DNA from: an uncultured Spirochaetota bacterium
GTDB lineage: Bacteria > Spirochaetota > UBA4802 > UBA5550
Length of the DNA: 64,000 bases
Assembly (NCBI GenBank): GCA_937872225.1
Contig: CALMRZ010000012.1
Span: 1-64,000, forward strand
Direction: 5' to 3'
Shown here: positions 45,727 to 55,221 of the stretch, piece by piece
Position numbering within the stretch: the stretch's first letter is position 1
Layout of the letters: every line of letters begins with the position of its first letter
Notes under the pieces: generated by a model
Seen by the model: the letters and a program-made list of their open reading frames with translations, nothing else
Told to the model about the DNA's origin: nothing
The model's database searches: none
Made by a program: the position numbers and the translations under genes

Positions 45727-46413
45727 ATGAATTACTATGAAACATTGATTCTCTGCCAGCCGGACGGCACAAAAAGCTGTTCAGCCTGCTGCGGCCTTTT
45801 CAACTTTACCGATATATCACGGGAAACCCTGTCCCGGTTTCTTGCCGACGGCGCGGCGCGCTCATCATCATTTCTGACGTCCAGCAACATCACCGATCAG
45901 GGTGACGGACGGGACATACGGGACACGACATCATACATCTGCCCCCATCAGGGCCTTGTGTTCAACAAGCGTCCCGGGTGCCTCCTGCACCCGCAGTACC
46001 GGAACGCCACGTTGAGGAACAGCTCTTTCTTCGGCGAGAATATTTGCAGCGGCTTTCTCTGCCCCGCCCACGCCCTGCTGTCGGCCGACCACAAAAGGAC
46101 CATCATCGAGCTCGTTGACGACTGGTACCTGTACAGCATTGCCGTCATCGACCCGGATTCGACGGCATGGCTGCTGGACCTTCTCCGGGACCGGTATCCC
46201 ATCGCCTTCCAGAGGGAGGATGTTGCGAAAAAAATATTATCAGGGGCCCTGGCGATACACGCGCGGCATCTGAACGAATACCGCGGGCCCGTCTTTTATT
46301 ATTCAGTGTCGGAATACGAGCTGGGCAAGAAAAACTTCGCCATCCCCTGCGACAGCGCGGCGAACGCGGGGCAGATACGGGAGATACTCGAAATCATCGA
46401 GGGCAATCTCTGA
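45727..46413 (+). CDS. YkgJ-like cysteine-cluster protein
   Basis: The product has 228 residues from ATG 45727 (AAGGT upstream). Cys residues are grouped in the N-terminal half: CSACCG, YICPHQG, RPGCLLHP and CSGFLCPAH. This spacing resembles the YkgJ/CxxCxxCC families thought to bind Zn or an Fe-S cluster, but the match is loose. The C-terminal half is helical and lacks Cys except one. No membrane segment or signal peptide is seen. It converges without any gap on the GDPD gene. Function unknown. Confidence 0.75.
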   Translation: MNYYETLILCQPDGTKSCSACCGLFNFTDISRETLSRFLADGAARSSSFLTSSNITDQGDGRDIRDTTSYICPHQGLVFNKRPGCLLHPQYRNATLRNSSFFGENICSGFLCPAHALLSADHKRTIIELVDDWYLYSIAVIDPDSTAWLLDLLRDRYPIAFQREDVAKKILSGALAIHARHLNEYRGPVFYYSVSEYELGKKNFAIPCDSAANAGQIREILEIIEGNL

Positions 46414-47379
46414 TCATTCAAATCCTTTTTTATTCAGAAAATGGACCGCCCTGTCGGGAAAATCGGTGAAGATGCCGTCCACCTTCATCGTGAAGAAATA
46501 GACCTCCAGCAGTTCATCGAAGTCTGACACATAAGAGGGCAATGAATCGGCCCGGAACGTGTACGGGTGCACCTCCAGGTTCCGCTCATGGGCCCATTCC
46601 ACCAGGCCGGTATAATCAGGCCTGTTCCCCGCGCCGTTATCGACGATGACCTGGTTCATCCAGGGACCGATGAGGTCCGCGTACCGGGCCACCTCGTCAA
46701 GCCCCGCGGGAGTGACCATCCGCACATAGTCCACCCCGGGAGTCTCCTCCCATGTTACATCGCCTATCAGCTGCACCATTTTGAGATCGCTCTTCAGGGT
46801 CTCCCGCATATAGCGGATGGCGTCAGGCTCAAAGCTCTGTATGTAGCATCTGGAATCCCTGGTACGGTACCCGAAGCGGTGAAACACGTCTATGACGGCC
46901 TTCCCGATATCCTTGCCTTCATCCCAGTGGTAGGCCGGGCCCTTCGGCTCGATGTAGATCCCCATGTCCGTCCCCATGCTCTTGTTTAGCCCCTGGATAA
47001 AATCGATCTCTTCTTCCAGCGTGGGAATTTCAAAATGCGCCAGTGATTCCGCCGGGAACCTGCCCGGGTGCGTCTGCCTGCCGGTGTCAGGATCAACCCG
47101 GTCGTGGAGGCGGAGCGTTTTGATCTCTTCGAGGGTGAAATCGACCGCATAATGCCTCCCGTCGGCGCGCTTTCGCCCGGGAAACATGTCGGCGACATTC
47201 GTCATGGCGTCCAGGTAATGGTCATGGAACACAATGGGTACGTCGTCCTTCGTGAGGACAGCGTCAAGCTCCACGTAATCCGCCCCCATGCCGAAAGCAA
47301 GGGCCGTGCCGGCAAGGGAATGTTCCGGCAGGTACCCGCATGCCCCGCGGTGCGCGATGACCAGTGGTTTTTTCTTCAT
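46414..47379 (-). CDS. Glycerophosphodiester phosphodiesterase
   Basis: The enzyme has 321 residues and cleaves glycerophosphodiesters to glycerol-3-phosphate and an alcohol. The active-site motifs IAHRGACGYLPEHS, VELDAVLTKDDVPIVFHD and IYIEPKGP are complete, and the C-terminal DGIFTDFPDRA closes the barrel. There is no signal peptide, so it is likely cytoplasmic, unlike periplasmic GlpQ. It has no transport genes nearby. The ATG is 40 nt from the end of radA on the same strand. Confidence 0.95.
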   Translation of the reverse strand: MKKKPLVIAHRGACGYLPEHSLAGTALAFGMGADYVELDAVLTKDDVPIVFHDHYLDAMTNVADMFPGRKRADGRHYAVDFTLEEIKTLRLHDRVDPDTGRQTHPGRFPAESLAHFEIPTLEEEIDFIQGLNKSMGTDMGIYIEPKGPAYHWDEGKDIGKAVIDVFHRFGYRTRDSRCYIQSFEPDAIRYMRETLKSDLKMVQLIGDVTWEETPGVDYVRMVTPAGLDEVARYADLIGPWMNQVIVDNGAGNRPDYTGLVEWAHERNLEVHPYTFRADSLPSYVSDFDELLEVYFFTMKVDGIFTDFPDRAVHFLNKKGFE

Positions 47380-47419
47380 GTCTCTGTCCCTCTTCTGTTA
47401 ATAGTTCACTGCTGTCGTC

Positions 47420-48754
47420 TCACTCAAAAATCCTGTCAATGGCGTCCTGTACCGTGCGGATGCCGATGACCGTTCCGTCAAACCCGATGGCCTTCGCCTC
47501 GCTGACCTCGGCCCCGGGAAGGACCAGGGTAGTGAACCCCGAATGCTTGAATTCATGGATCCTCCTCCCGCAGAGGGAAACCGGCCGTATCTCCCCGGAA
47601 AGGGATATTTCGCCGAGGAACCCCATTCCCTGGGGCACCGATCTGTTCCTGAAGCTCGACGCGATCGAAACCGCGACCGCCAGGTCCGCCGCGGTATCGT
47701 TTATCTGGAAACCGCCGGAAACGTTTATGAACACGTCAAAGGCCGAGATTTTCAGGCCCGCATGCTTTTCCAGCACCGCCGCTATGAGTATCAGCCGGTT
47801 CAGGTCAAAGCCGTCCGCCATCCTGCGCGGGTTCGGAAAGGCCGATGCCGTGACCAGCGACTGGACCTCGAAAAGGATTATCCTGCTCCCTTCCACCGCG
47901 GCCGATACCGCGTTTCCCGGCGCCTGGGAAAGATAGGGGTTCAGAAATATCTTGTTCTTGTCCGTCACCTCAACAAGGCCGCGCTCTTCCATCCGGAAGA
48001 GCCCGATCTCGTTCACCGACCCGTAGCGGTTTTTGAAGGCGCGGAGGACGCGGTAGTCCCGGGAAAAGTTTCCTTCGAAATAGAGGACCGTGTCCACCAG
48101 GTGCTCAAGGAGCTTCGGTCCCGCGATGGCCCCCTCCTTGGTTATATGGCCGATGAGAATCATCACGGCATTGAGGCGCTTCGCCGCTTCCGCAAGGCGG
48201 GACGCCGACTCCCTGACCTGGCTTACTGAGCCCTTGAGCCCGGGGATGTCCGACGTGTAGAGGGTCTGGATGGAATCGACGATGATGCACTGCGGCCGTT
48301 CCGATTCGGCAAGACCGATGATCTGCTCAACGCCGCAAGAGGTGGACAGCCTGATGCCGTCCATGGCGCAGCCGATGCGTTCGGCCCGCAGGCGTATCTG
48401 CACCGGCGATTCCTCCCCGGAAATGTAGAGAGTCTTGAGGTAGCCGGCGATCTGCAGCGCCAGGGTCGATTTCCCTATGCCCGGCTCGCCGCCGATAAGG
48501 ATGACCGAACCGGGCACGACGCCGCCGCCGCACACGAGGTTGAACTCGCCGATGCCGGTCATGATCCGGTGGACCGGGCTGAATTCAACGCTGCCGAGGT
48601 CAATGGCACCGGCAGCGGGCGGCGGCTTCGCTGCGGCGGGCGCCTCGGCTTCGACGATGGTGTTCCATTCGCCGCATACGGCGCACTTCCCCTGCCACTT
48701 GGGAAAATCCGACCCGCAGGCGGAGCATATGAAATATTTCCTGTTCCGGGCCAT
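47420..48754 (-). CDS. radA: DNA repair protein RadA
   Basis: The protein has 444 residues and is the RecA-related branch-migration ATPase (Sms). It has the N-terminal zinc finger (CSACGSDFPKWQGKCAVCGEWNT, with two CxxC pairs), Walker A GGEPGIGKST, Walker B-like CIIVDSIQTL, the diagnostic KNRYGS motif, and a Lon-like C-terminal domain. It promotes branch migration of recombination intermediates. The ATG lies 2 nt after the MCE gene stop with only a weak RBS, which suggests translational coupling to that unrelated gene. Confidence 0.97.
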   Translation of the reverse strand: MARNRKYFICSACGSDFPKWQGKCAVCGEWNTIVEAEAPAAAKPPPAAGAIDLGSVEFSPVHRIMTGIGEFNLVCGGGVVPGSVILIGGEPGIGKSTLALQIAGYLKTLYISGEESPVQIRLRAERIGCAMDGIRLSTSCGVEQIIGLAESERPQCIIVDSIQTLYTSDIPGLKGSVSQVRESASRLAEAAKRLNAVMILIGHITKEGAIAGPKLLEHLVDTVLYFEGNFSRDYRVLRAFKNRYGSVNEIGLFRMEERGLVEVTDKNKIFLNPYLSQAPGNAVSAAVEGSRIILFEVQSLVTASAFPNPRRMADGFDLNRLILIAAVLEKHAGLKISAFDVFINVSGGFQINDTAADLAVAVSIASSFRNRSVPQGMGFLGEISLSGEIRPVSLCGRRIHEFKHSGFTTLVLPGAEVSEAKAIGFDGTVIGIRTVQDAIDRIFE

Positions 48755-48756
48755 GG

Positions 48757-49632
48757 TCAGTTCTGGGTCCGGAAAAACAGTTTCGACGGGTCCTGCTTGA
48801 GCTGCCGGAAGAGGTCCTTCGCCGCGATGGAGGCGTCCTTCAGGTTATTGTAAATGTCCTCCTCGTTCAGGAGCCGGCCCAGGGTGCCGCGCCCCTTTTC
48901 GATCCTGAAGACGATCTTGTTCAGGTTGGTGGAGGTTTCGGACAGGTTCCTTAGGGTAATGTTGATATCGTCCTTGTTCTTCGCCGAAAGGTCCGCCATG
49001 TCCTTTGAGAACTTGTTGATGTTCGCCATCATGATCTTGGACTGAAAGTTCAGGTTCGCGATCGTTTCCTTAGCGGAGACAATGGACTGCCTGATGTCGT
49101 ACCTGTTCTCCTCCGCGATAGTATTGAGGTTTGCCACGAACTTCTTGGAATTCTGGAATATTTCCGCCAACACCTGGCCCCCGCTCTCGTCCTGCATGAA
49201 GCTCTGAAAGGTCATCATCATCTGGTCGAAGCTGGCGGGGTCCATGCCGTACACCTTGTCCCCGTCCATGAGGAACTCCTCCACGTCGCTTGACGGCGGC
49301 ACGAACACGTTGATATATTTCTCGCCGATCAGACCGGAGGTAAAGATGGCAAACTTGGTGTTTTTAACCAGGGAATATTTCTTTTCTATCCAGAGGGTGA
49401 CCTCGGTCTTTTCCCCCGACTGCTTGATGGACTCGACGTAGCCGATCTTTATCCCCCCGGCGATCTTGACCGGGGCGCTGACGCGGAGGTCGTTCAGAAA
49501 GCTGAAATACACCCTCAGGGTATAGCCGGACCGCGAGATATTTATCTTCGCAAGGAGCGCCACCATGATGATGAAGAGGGTAAAACTGACGGTTATCATC
49601 AGTCCCACCCTGGCCTCGTTGTTAAGTTTCAT
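48757..49632 (-). CDS. MCE/MlaD-family phospholipid transport protein
   Basis: The product has 291 residues from ATG 49632 (GGAGGG upstream). A single N-terminal helix (about 10-32) anchors one MCE domain (about 36-120; FLNDLRVSAPVKIAGGIKIGYVESI is the core and KYINVFVPPS its end). The rest is a long helical coiled-coil-rich tail that would form a channel or bundle. MlaD-type proteins hexamerise and move phospholipids between membranes. No Mla ATPase or permease is adjacent, so partners must be elsewhere. It is transcribed with radA. Confidence 0.92.
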   Translation of the reverse strand: MKLNNEARVGLMITVSFTLFIIMVALLAKINISRSGYTLRVYFSFLNDLRVSAPVKIAGGIKIGYVESIKQSGEKTEVTLWIEKKYSLVKNTKFAIFTSGLIGEKYINVFVPPSSDVEEFLMDGDKVYGMDPASFDQMMMTFQSFMQDESGGQVLAEIFQNSKKFVANLNTIAEENRYDIRQSIVSAKETIANLNFQSKIMMANINKFSKDMADLSAKNKDDINITLRNLSETSTNLNKIVFRIEKGRGTLGRLLNEEDIYNNLKDASIAAKDLFRQLKQDPSKLFFRTQN

Positions 49633-49747
49633 ACGCTCCCTCCGCCTGGAACAAGGTTGTAACGGTATCCCTACAAATCCATTGATCCATGAAATTTGCA
49701 ACAATATTTCATGGTTTGAAGACGTCCCGCGGCGGCCAATTTTTCAG

Positions 49748-49776
49748 TTGACAAAGATCGACAAAAAAATTAATTG
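49748..49776 (+). promoter_or_regulatory. Candidate sigma-70 promoter of the 33-residue gene
   Basis: A perfect TTGACA at 49748-49753 is followed by a 17-nt spacer and TAATTG (49771-49776), a fair -10 match. It would start a leader of roughly 20 nt before the GTG at 49799. Confidence 0.5.
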
Positions 49777-49798
49777 ATAACAAATTTGGAGGTAATCA

Positions 49799-49900
49799 GT
49801 GGGAAAGCAATATAACGCCAGAGAAAAGCGCCAGAGGGCGAAGAAACAGATCAAGAGAAAGAAAAAACTCCTGAAGGAAAAACTGTCGAAAAAGGGCTGA
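49799..49900 (+). CDS. Very small, highly basic protein (33 residues)
   Basis: The GTG at 49799 is preceded by a perfect GGAGGT with five bases between, and a TTGACA promoter lies about 50 nt upstream. The product starts MGKQYNAREKRQRAKKQIKR and ends KEKLSKKG. It is over one third Lys plus Arg, has no hydrophobic segment, and would be one helix. Composition suggests binding to RNA, DNA or the ribosome, like small basic proteins in other bacteria. The gene converges on the DUF3857-like gene with 22 nt between. Its signals are better than those of many larger genes here, which is why I accept it. Confidence 0.7.
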   Translation: MGKQYNAREKRQRAKKQIKRKKKLLKEKLSKKG

Positions 49901-49922
49901 TCACCGCTGTTCGTTGAAACGG

Positions 49923-52900
49923 TCATTGCTTCAGTATCACCGTTTCATTCTCGATTTTTTTTAATTCCAGACAAAAATTCACGAATTCATTGTAGTCACC
50001 GCGCTCAATGAGCGCTGCGTTCACATGGACTTCTTTTTTCACTTCCAGAACCGGTGAACCGCCCTTTTTTGCGATGACCAGCCTGCAACTGCCGAACCTG
50101 GTATTCAGCGCCAGTGTCCTTGCCATTTCCTGTTTACCGTAATGGAGCGGCAGCGTATAGCGGTATGTCTCCTTTTCATCTATCGGCTTTTCAATAACAA
50201 GGGGTCGCGCCCGCTCCGGAAGGGCCGCGTAGCCATAGACCTCGCATTTATTCAGCACCGGCTGCAGGATCATGCGGCCCGGTTCCGATAACGCAATACC
50301 AGATCCTGAGCCCTTCGCGGCCACAATAAAAGGCCTGTCGCATTCTTTGTAATTTTCGACCCTGAACGTTTCCATCGAAAATCCCGGCACACTGCCTCTG
50401 AAAAACCGCCGTACCGACTCCCCTCGTTCCAGGGGACTGCTGAAGTATTTCCGCATATCGCCCTGAGTGCCGATAAAAGACGCCTCGATATCGCAGAGGG
50501 CGCTCCCGTCGTCTCTGACATCAATATCGTACCGACGTACGGTTGAACGATTATCCAGACTCCTGACCCTGCCCCGGGTGTAGGAATCCAGAAGCATAAC
50601 AAGGGCATCCGCCCCGTTGACCGCGCATGCCGTGACCCCGCAGCGGAAATACCGTCCGGAAAAATCAAGCCACAGGGCGTCCCTCGCATCCAGGGGAACG
50701 CAGAGAAGAACGTGGGTGAAGTAACCCGGGTAGAGACACACCTCCGACCCGGGGAGGAACCTGTTCCGCGCGAAGGCCACGTAGGAACTGACACCCAGGC
50801 GTTGCAACAGTGCTTGGGCAAGAAGCGTTTTGTCCTCGGGGGTGCCTGATTTCCTGAAAAGAGTGTTTTCAGGAGAATCGGGGAGGTACAGGACATTCCT
50901 CCGGGGCCGTATTTCCCGGGCAACGAAATCATAAACCGCGGCTATGGTTTTTTCAAGGGTGTCCTTTTTAAACCGGGATGCCGGCACGCTGGCGGACGAC
51001 ATCTTTCTCATCATGATGCCCCGGCACCAGACGGAAAAATCGGAAAACCCGTCCATGGTGGAAAAAGAATAATACTGCAGAGAATTCTGCCGGCCACCGG
51101 AAAATGGCTCTTTCTTAACCGCCGGAATATTATCTATGGACGCTTCATGGACCTGGAATCCCTCGCTTATGGTTTTTCGTACAGCCACCCTATCCTTGAA
51201 AAGAAAATTAACAGCCACCCCCTGGGGGGCGATTACTTGTATCGATACCCGTCGAACCGGTTCATCATAATGCTGGAGATACTCGAGGGGCAGTGAAAAG
51301 AACCTGCTTTCCGGGGGAGTCATGATGGGATTATCGACAATGTATGACAGGTGTATGATGGAATTCTTCGCGATGGAATTGATGTTCAGGCAGCGGCCCG
51401 TCTGCAGGTTGCCCGAGGGATATGAATCGGCCCTGGTGCCCTTTTCATCATACACGCTCAGGTGAATCGGCCGTATCTGCCCCGGGTAAGGTATCCTGTA
51501 ATTGCTCCACTTGAGCACACCATCGTCAGTACCGACATGAACGATATCCTCGCAGAACACCCTGCTGCTGCCGTCTTTCTGGAGGAGGAATATCCTCCCC
51601 CGGAACAGGACCGTTGAAGGGTGACCCCCAAAGTCCTTCTGGATCGGAGAAGTGCCGATGGGCTCCCTGCGGACACCAAACCGGCTGAAGGGATTCTCCA
51701 GCACATTGTTTTCAAGATAGTTCGCGTAATCTGAAACCGAAAAAAGGGACGGCTGCAGAAGCAGGGTCTTTTGAAGATACATTGAAGGATCCTCAGACTG
51801 AAGCATATCGATCAGGGCCAGGGAATAATAGAGGACGGGACTTTCATTGTTCACCAGCCGCTTCAGAATGACGCTCCGGGCCGCCTTCAGGTCCCCTTTT
51901 TTTATCAGGGTCTCAACGAGCTCGGTACTGAAATTTTCGTTGAAATTATACTTCTGTATCAGGTCCAGCGCTGACCGGTAGTCCCCTCGTGAAAGGTGCA
52001 TCCTAACAAGAGAACGCACACCCGGAGCTGAACAGTCACGCTGTATCAGTTCCACCAAAGATGCCATGAATTTATTCCGGTCCCGCTTCCGGTAATATTC
52101 GGTTTCCGTTGTATACACCGGAATAAAGTCAGGGAACTCTTTCCTGGCCCGGGCCGCGGTTTCCTCGAATTCCTTTTCATAGTTGAGAGCGTTGAGACAT
52201 TTCAGATACGCCGCCAGGCCGTGAGGGTTCCCCGGTGCTGCCGCCGCCAGCACCTTTCCTTCATCAAAGGCCTTTGCATAATTTCCTTCCCTGATATAGT
52301 GCTCCACTTTTTCCTGCCATGCCGGGATGAAGCTGCGCCGCTGATCCTTGAGTTCATTGATGATGGCCAGGCCCCGGCCATAGCCGGCTGAATCCAGGTC
52401 CCCCCTGTTCCGTTCCATGAGGGATCTGGCGAGAAGAAACAGCGTGAATGCGTTCTTTTTCTTCGCGGCCGATTTTTTATAATAACGGACCGCCTCGCCG
52501 CTGTCGAGTTCATCGAAAAACATCCCCAGATGCCGGTTCCCCCGTTCAGGGTCACTTGCCGCCCCCCTGACCAGCGCGTCATAGGGATAATCAAGCTCTT
52601 CCGTGACATCGCATTCATTCATGAAGGTGCCCCCCTGAACGATCTCCGGTTCAATGATGGCATTATGCTCGTCAGTCACCAGCATCCGGAGCCTTTCAAA
52701 GGGCGACCCGATCATCTTTACCGTCACGGTGATCTCACGGCCATTGCGGACCCGGAACACGCGCATATTCCGTCTTTCCCGGTCAAGGTTGCGGACCGCT
52801 TCACGGCCATTGATAAAAACCTTATAGGACCCTCCCGAGTAGAGACGTATTTTCACCGGCTTCAATGTCTTGAACGATACGGAAGCGTAGGCGATACCTC

Positions 52901-53474
52901 TGTCCGGGAAGAGATAGCTCGCCGGATCAAGCCAGCCGTCGCTCTCGGTCACCAGTATTCGTTTCTGCGGGAATATCCCCCTGCCCGACGCCATGAGTTC
53001 CGGCTGGAATTGATAGTCAATATCCGCTGCGCCGTAGCGGTGATAGGGTCCGTAGAGCGTCCATTTACGCACGGGCTTCAGCTCTTCCGTCACCCGCGCG
53101 CCCGGTGCTCCCCGTGCCCGGTACAGCACCTTTTCCAGTACCACCCTGAGCTTCAGCAGGCACAGGGCTGCATCATCCCCCCGGGTTACACCGAGCTTCT
53201 CCCTGACTGCGACGGCCGTTTTCTCTGCCGGCCCGGGACCCAGGACCTCCGCCATGCTGAAGAGCGTTCCGTAATGGATCACCGATACCGGATCCATGGG
53301 GTGTTCCGTTATCATTGATTCAAGGGAACCGGCAAGGGCTTTATAATCCCCCCTTACGCAGGAAGCGATGACGGCATCTTCATGGGATTCAATTGAGGCG
53401 GCTGACAGGCGAATGCCCGCCGAGAACAGGAGGAGGATCAGCGTCGCGCAGGCAATGGCAGCTTTTTTATTCAA
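49923..53474 (-). CDS. Large exported TPR protein with DUF3857/transglutaminase-like domains
   Basis: The protein has 1183 residues with a signal peptide (about 1-25). Segments rich in TPR-like helices (about 30-130 and 310-600) are followed by a DUF3857-like beta domain (about 620-830). A transglutaminase-like domain follows near 850-960. In that fold the catalytic Cys normally stands in GDCKDK; here the matching spot reads GTPEDK, so the Cys is absent. A terminal beta region completes it. Such proteins are found at the cell surface or periplasm and are thought to act on cell wall peptides or as scaffolds. The ATG overlaps the previous gene by 8 nt. With the Cys lost it is probably not an enzyme. 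Confidence 0.78.
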   Translation of the reverse strand: MNKKAAIACATLILLLFSAGIRLSAASIESHEDAVIASCVRGDYKALAGSLESMITEHPMDPVSVIHYGTLFSMAEVLGPGPAEKTAVAVREKLGVTRGDDAALCLLKLRVVLEKVLYRARGAPGARVTEELKPVRKWTLYGPYHRYGAADIDYQFQPELMASGRGIFPQKRILVTESDGWLDPASYLFPDRGIAYASVSFKTLKPVKIRLYSGGSYKVFINGREAVRNLDRERRNMRVFRVRNGREITVTVKMIGSPFERLRMLVTDEHNAIIEPEIVQGGTFMNECDVTEELDYPYDALVRGAASDPERGNRHLGMFFDELDSGEAVRYYKKSAAKKKNAFTLFLLARSLMERNRGDLDSAGYGRGLAIINELKDQRRSFIPAWQEKVEHYIREGNYAKAFDEGKVLAAAAPGNPHGLAAYLKCLNALNYEKEFEETAARARKEFPDFIPVYTTETEYYRKRDRNKFMASLVELIQRDCSAPGVRSLVRMHLSRGDYRSALDLIQKYNFNENFSTELVETLIKKGDLKAARSVILKRLVNNESPVLYYSLALIDMLQSEDPSMYLQKTLLLQPSLFSVSDYANYLENNVLENPFSRFGVRREPIGTSPIQKDFGGHPSTVLFRGRIFLLQKDGSSRVFCEDIVHVGTDDGVLKWSNYRIPYPGQIRPIHLSVYDEKGTRADSYPSGNLQTGRCLNINSIAKNSIIHLSYIVDNPIMTPPESRFFSLPLEYLQHYDEPVRRVSIQVIAPQGVAVNFLFKDRVAVRKTISEGFQVHEASIDNIPAVKKEPFSGGRQNSLQYYSFSTMDGFSDFSVWCRGIMMRKMSSASVPASRFKKDTLEKTIAAVYDFVAREIRPRRNVLYLPDSPENTLFRKSGTPEDKTLLAQALLQRLGVSSYVAFARNRFLPGSEVCLYPGYFTHVLLCVPLDARDALWLDFSGRYFRCGVTACAVNGADALVMLLDSYTRGRVRSLDNRSTVRRYDIDVRDDGSALCDIEASFIGTQGDMRKYFSSPLERGESVRRFFRGSVPGFSMETFRVENYKECDRPFIVAAKGSGSGIALSEPGRMILQPVLNKCEVYGYAALPERARPLVIEKPIDEKETYRYTLPLHYGKQEMARTLALNTRFGSCRLVIAKKGGSPVLEVKKEVHVNAALIERGDYNEFVNFCLELKKIENETVILKQ

Positions 53475-53928
53475 TGATCACGGCACCCTTTTCGAACATG
53501 ATATCCAGTATATAGGCGTCCCGTTTCGAACTGGTCGGCGTATAGGCGATCAGCTGGCCTGAAAACTCGAGGTTTTTATTCTCCTGCAGCATCGATATGG
53601 TGACCGTGCTGTCTACATACAGATGATAGGTGACCTTGATGTTCAGCCGCTCCGCCTCCGTATCTCTTATGATAACGCGGTACTTTTTTTTCAAACTGAT
53701 ATTTTTCTCTATCGATGTCACCACGCCGCGGGCCAGCACAACGGTGTTCAGCCTGTTCTCGATGAAATCGTCCCGCATGATCAGCGGGATGCGCACAAAC
53801 TCGACAAAGAATTTTTTATCCAGAGGAAGGGAATTCTGCTTCGCCGTCTCCTGTTCAGGGAACAGTCTCGCCGGGAAGAACGCCAGCGATGAAACGGCAA
53901 CAAGTATCAGCATGAATCTGAAGGACAT
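53467..53928 (-). CDS. Small exported protein of unknown function
   Basis: The product has 153 residues with a signal peptide (about 1-25). The mature part is beta-rich (GVVTSIEKNISLKKKYRVIIRD, TVTISMLQENKNLEFSGQLIAYTPT) and may form an OB-like barrel. It overlaps the start of the giant TPR protein by 8 nt and lies 12 nt after the HtrA gene, so it belongs to the amidase-HtrA operon. I recognise no family. Confidence 0.75.
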   Translation of the reverse strand: MSFRFMLILVAVSSLAFFPARLFPEQETAKQNSLPLDKKFFVEFVRIPLIMRDDFIENRLNTVVLARGVVTSIEKNISLKKKYRVIIRDTEAERLNIKVTYHLYVDSTVTISMLQENKNLEFSGQLIAYTPTSSKRDAYILDIMFEKGAVIIE

Positions 53929-53940
53929 AAGGCACCGCCA

Positions 53941-55221
53941 TTATTCATTTAATTGTATGTCAAAGACGCGGGATTCTCTGCTCACGGTCATGGTACCGAT
54001 GCGGGAGCCCCCCTGGTCGAATATCCGTATGAATGAATCCAGCGAAGAAACCTTTCTGCCGTCCACCGACAGAATGACGTCCCCCTTGTGCAGGTTGTAG
54101 ACAATGCTCTTCGGCGAGACATCGGATATGACCACGCCGCCGGTCCGGGAGTTTTCATCTATCTCGATGCCGTAGCGCATGAAGAGCCTGTTCATGCCGT
54201 CACGGATTTTCTTGTAAACCATGCGTTCCCGCAGCACCAGGCTGACACGGCTGACGTGTCCGTCCCTGGCCAGCAGTATATCGATCGACGTGCCGACCGG
54301 CTTGTTCCCCACCGACCTGATAAGGCTTCCCAGGGTCGTGATTGTTTCCCCGTCCACTTTTCGTATGATATCGCCGGGCAGGAGCCCGGCCGATTCAGCC
54401 GGCGAATTCCTGATGACGGATATAATTTTAAGATACCCTCCTTCTTTTTCCAGGCCCCTGTTCTCTTCCTTGACCAGGAACCCGATCCATCCCCGCCGGA
54501 CCCTGCCGTGACGGATAAGTTCACGGCATACCTGTTTAACGAGATTGGAAGGGATGGCAAAACTGATGCCCTGGAACCCGCCAGAATCTGAACGTATCGC
54601 CGTATTGATGCCCACCAGCTTGCCTTCCAGGTTGATGAGGGGGCCGCCGGAATTTCCCGGGTTGATTGACACGTCGGTCTGTATGAAATCCTCGATATCG
54701 GCAAAGCCGATATTGTCCCTGCCCTTTGATGAAACGATGCCGCTGGTAATGGTCTGCCTCAGGCCGTAGGGGTTGCCGACGGCCAGGACCCATTCGCCTC
54801 CGGAAAGCCGGTTTGAATCTGCGAAGACCACCGGCCGCAGCCGGGAGCCGTCAAAGGAGCGGATCTTGAGAAGGGCAATATCCGTCTTCTGGTCGGCACA
54901 ATAGTATTTCCCGTTTTTGAACTTTTCCAGTTCAAGCTGGACGCCGTCGTTGAAGAGGACCTGGAAATAATCGCCCTTCATGACCACGTGATAGTTGGTG
55001 ACCACATACCCGCCATCGATGATCGTGCCGGAACCGTACGCGACCTTCCGGTAATTACCGTTCTTCCCGTCTTGCTTTTTTTCATATATGGATATGCTGA
55101 CCACCGAGTTCCTGACCGAATCCGCAGCCCTGATGCATGCGGCGTTGAAATCATCCGTGCCCGCCGACACCCCGGTTGCGGATAACAGGAACGCGGCGAG
55201 GGCGCTAATCGGCAACCTCAT
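53941..55221 (-). CDS. HtrA/DegP-like periplasmic serine protease with PDZ domains
   Basis: The protein has 426 residues from ATG 55221 (GGAG upstream; the longer frame has no RBS). A signal peptide (about 1-20) is followed by a trypsin-like domain with the complete triad H78 (TNYHVV), D114 (KTDIALL) and S191 (GNSGGP). Two PDZ domains follow (about 245-330 and 345-420). It would act as an envelope quality-control protease. It overlaps the amidase gene by 17 nt and is followed by two more exported proteins. The linked amidase suggests a cell wall remodelling setting, which is inference. Confidence 0.93.
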   Translation of the reverse strand: MRLPISALAAFLLSATGVSAGTDDFNAACIRAADSVRNSVVSISIYEKKQDGKNGNYRKVAYGSGTIIDGGYVVTNYHVVMKGDYFQVLFNDGVQLELEKFKNGKYYCADQKTDIALLKIRSFDGSRLRPVVFADSNRLSGGEWVLAVGNPYGLRQTITSGIVSSKGRDNIGFADIEDFIQTDVSINPGNSGGPLINLEGKLVGINTAIRSDSGGFQGISFAIPSNLVKQVCRELIRHGRVRRGWIGFLVKEENRGLEKEGGYLKIISVIRNSPAESAGLLPGDIIRKVDGETITTLGSLIRSVGNKPVGTSIDILLARDGHVSRVSLVLRERMVYKKIRDGMNRLFMRYGIEIDENSRTGGVVISDVSPKSIVYNLHKGDVILSVDGRKVSSLDSFIRIFDQGGSRIGTMTVSRESRVFDIQLNE

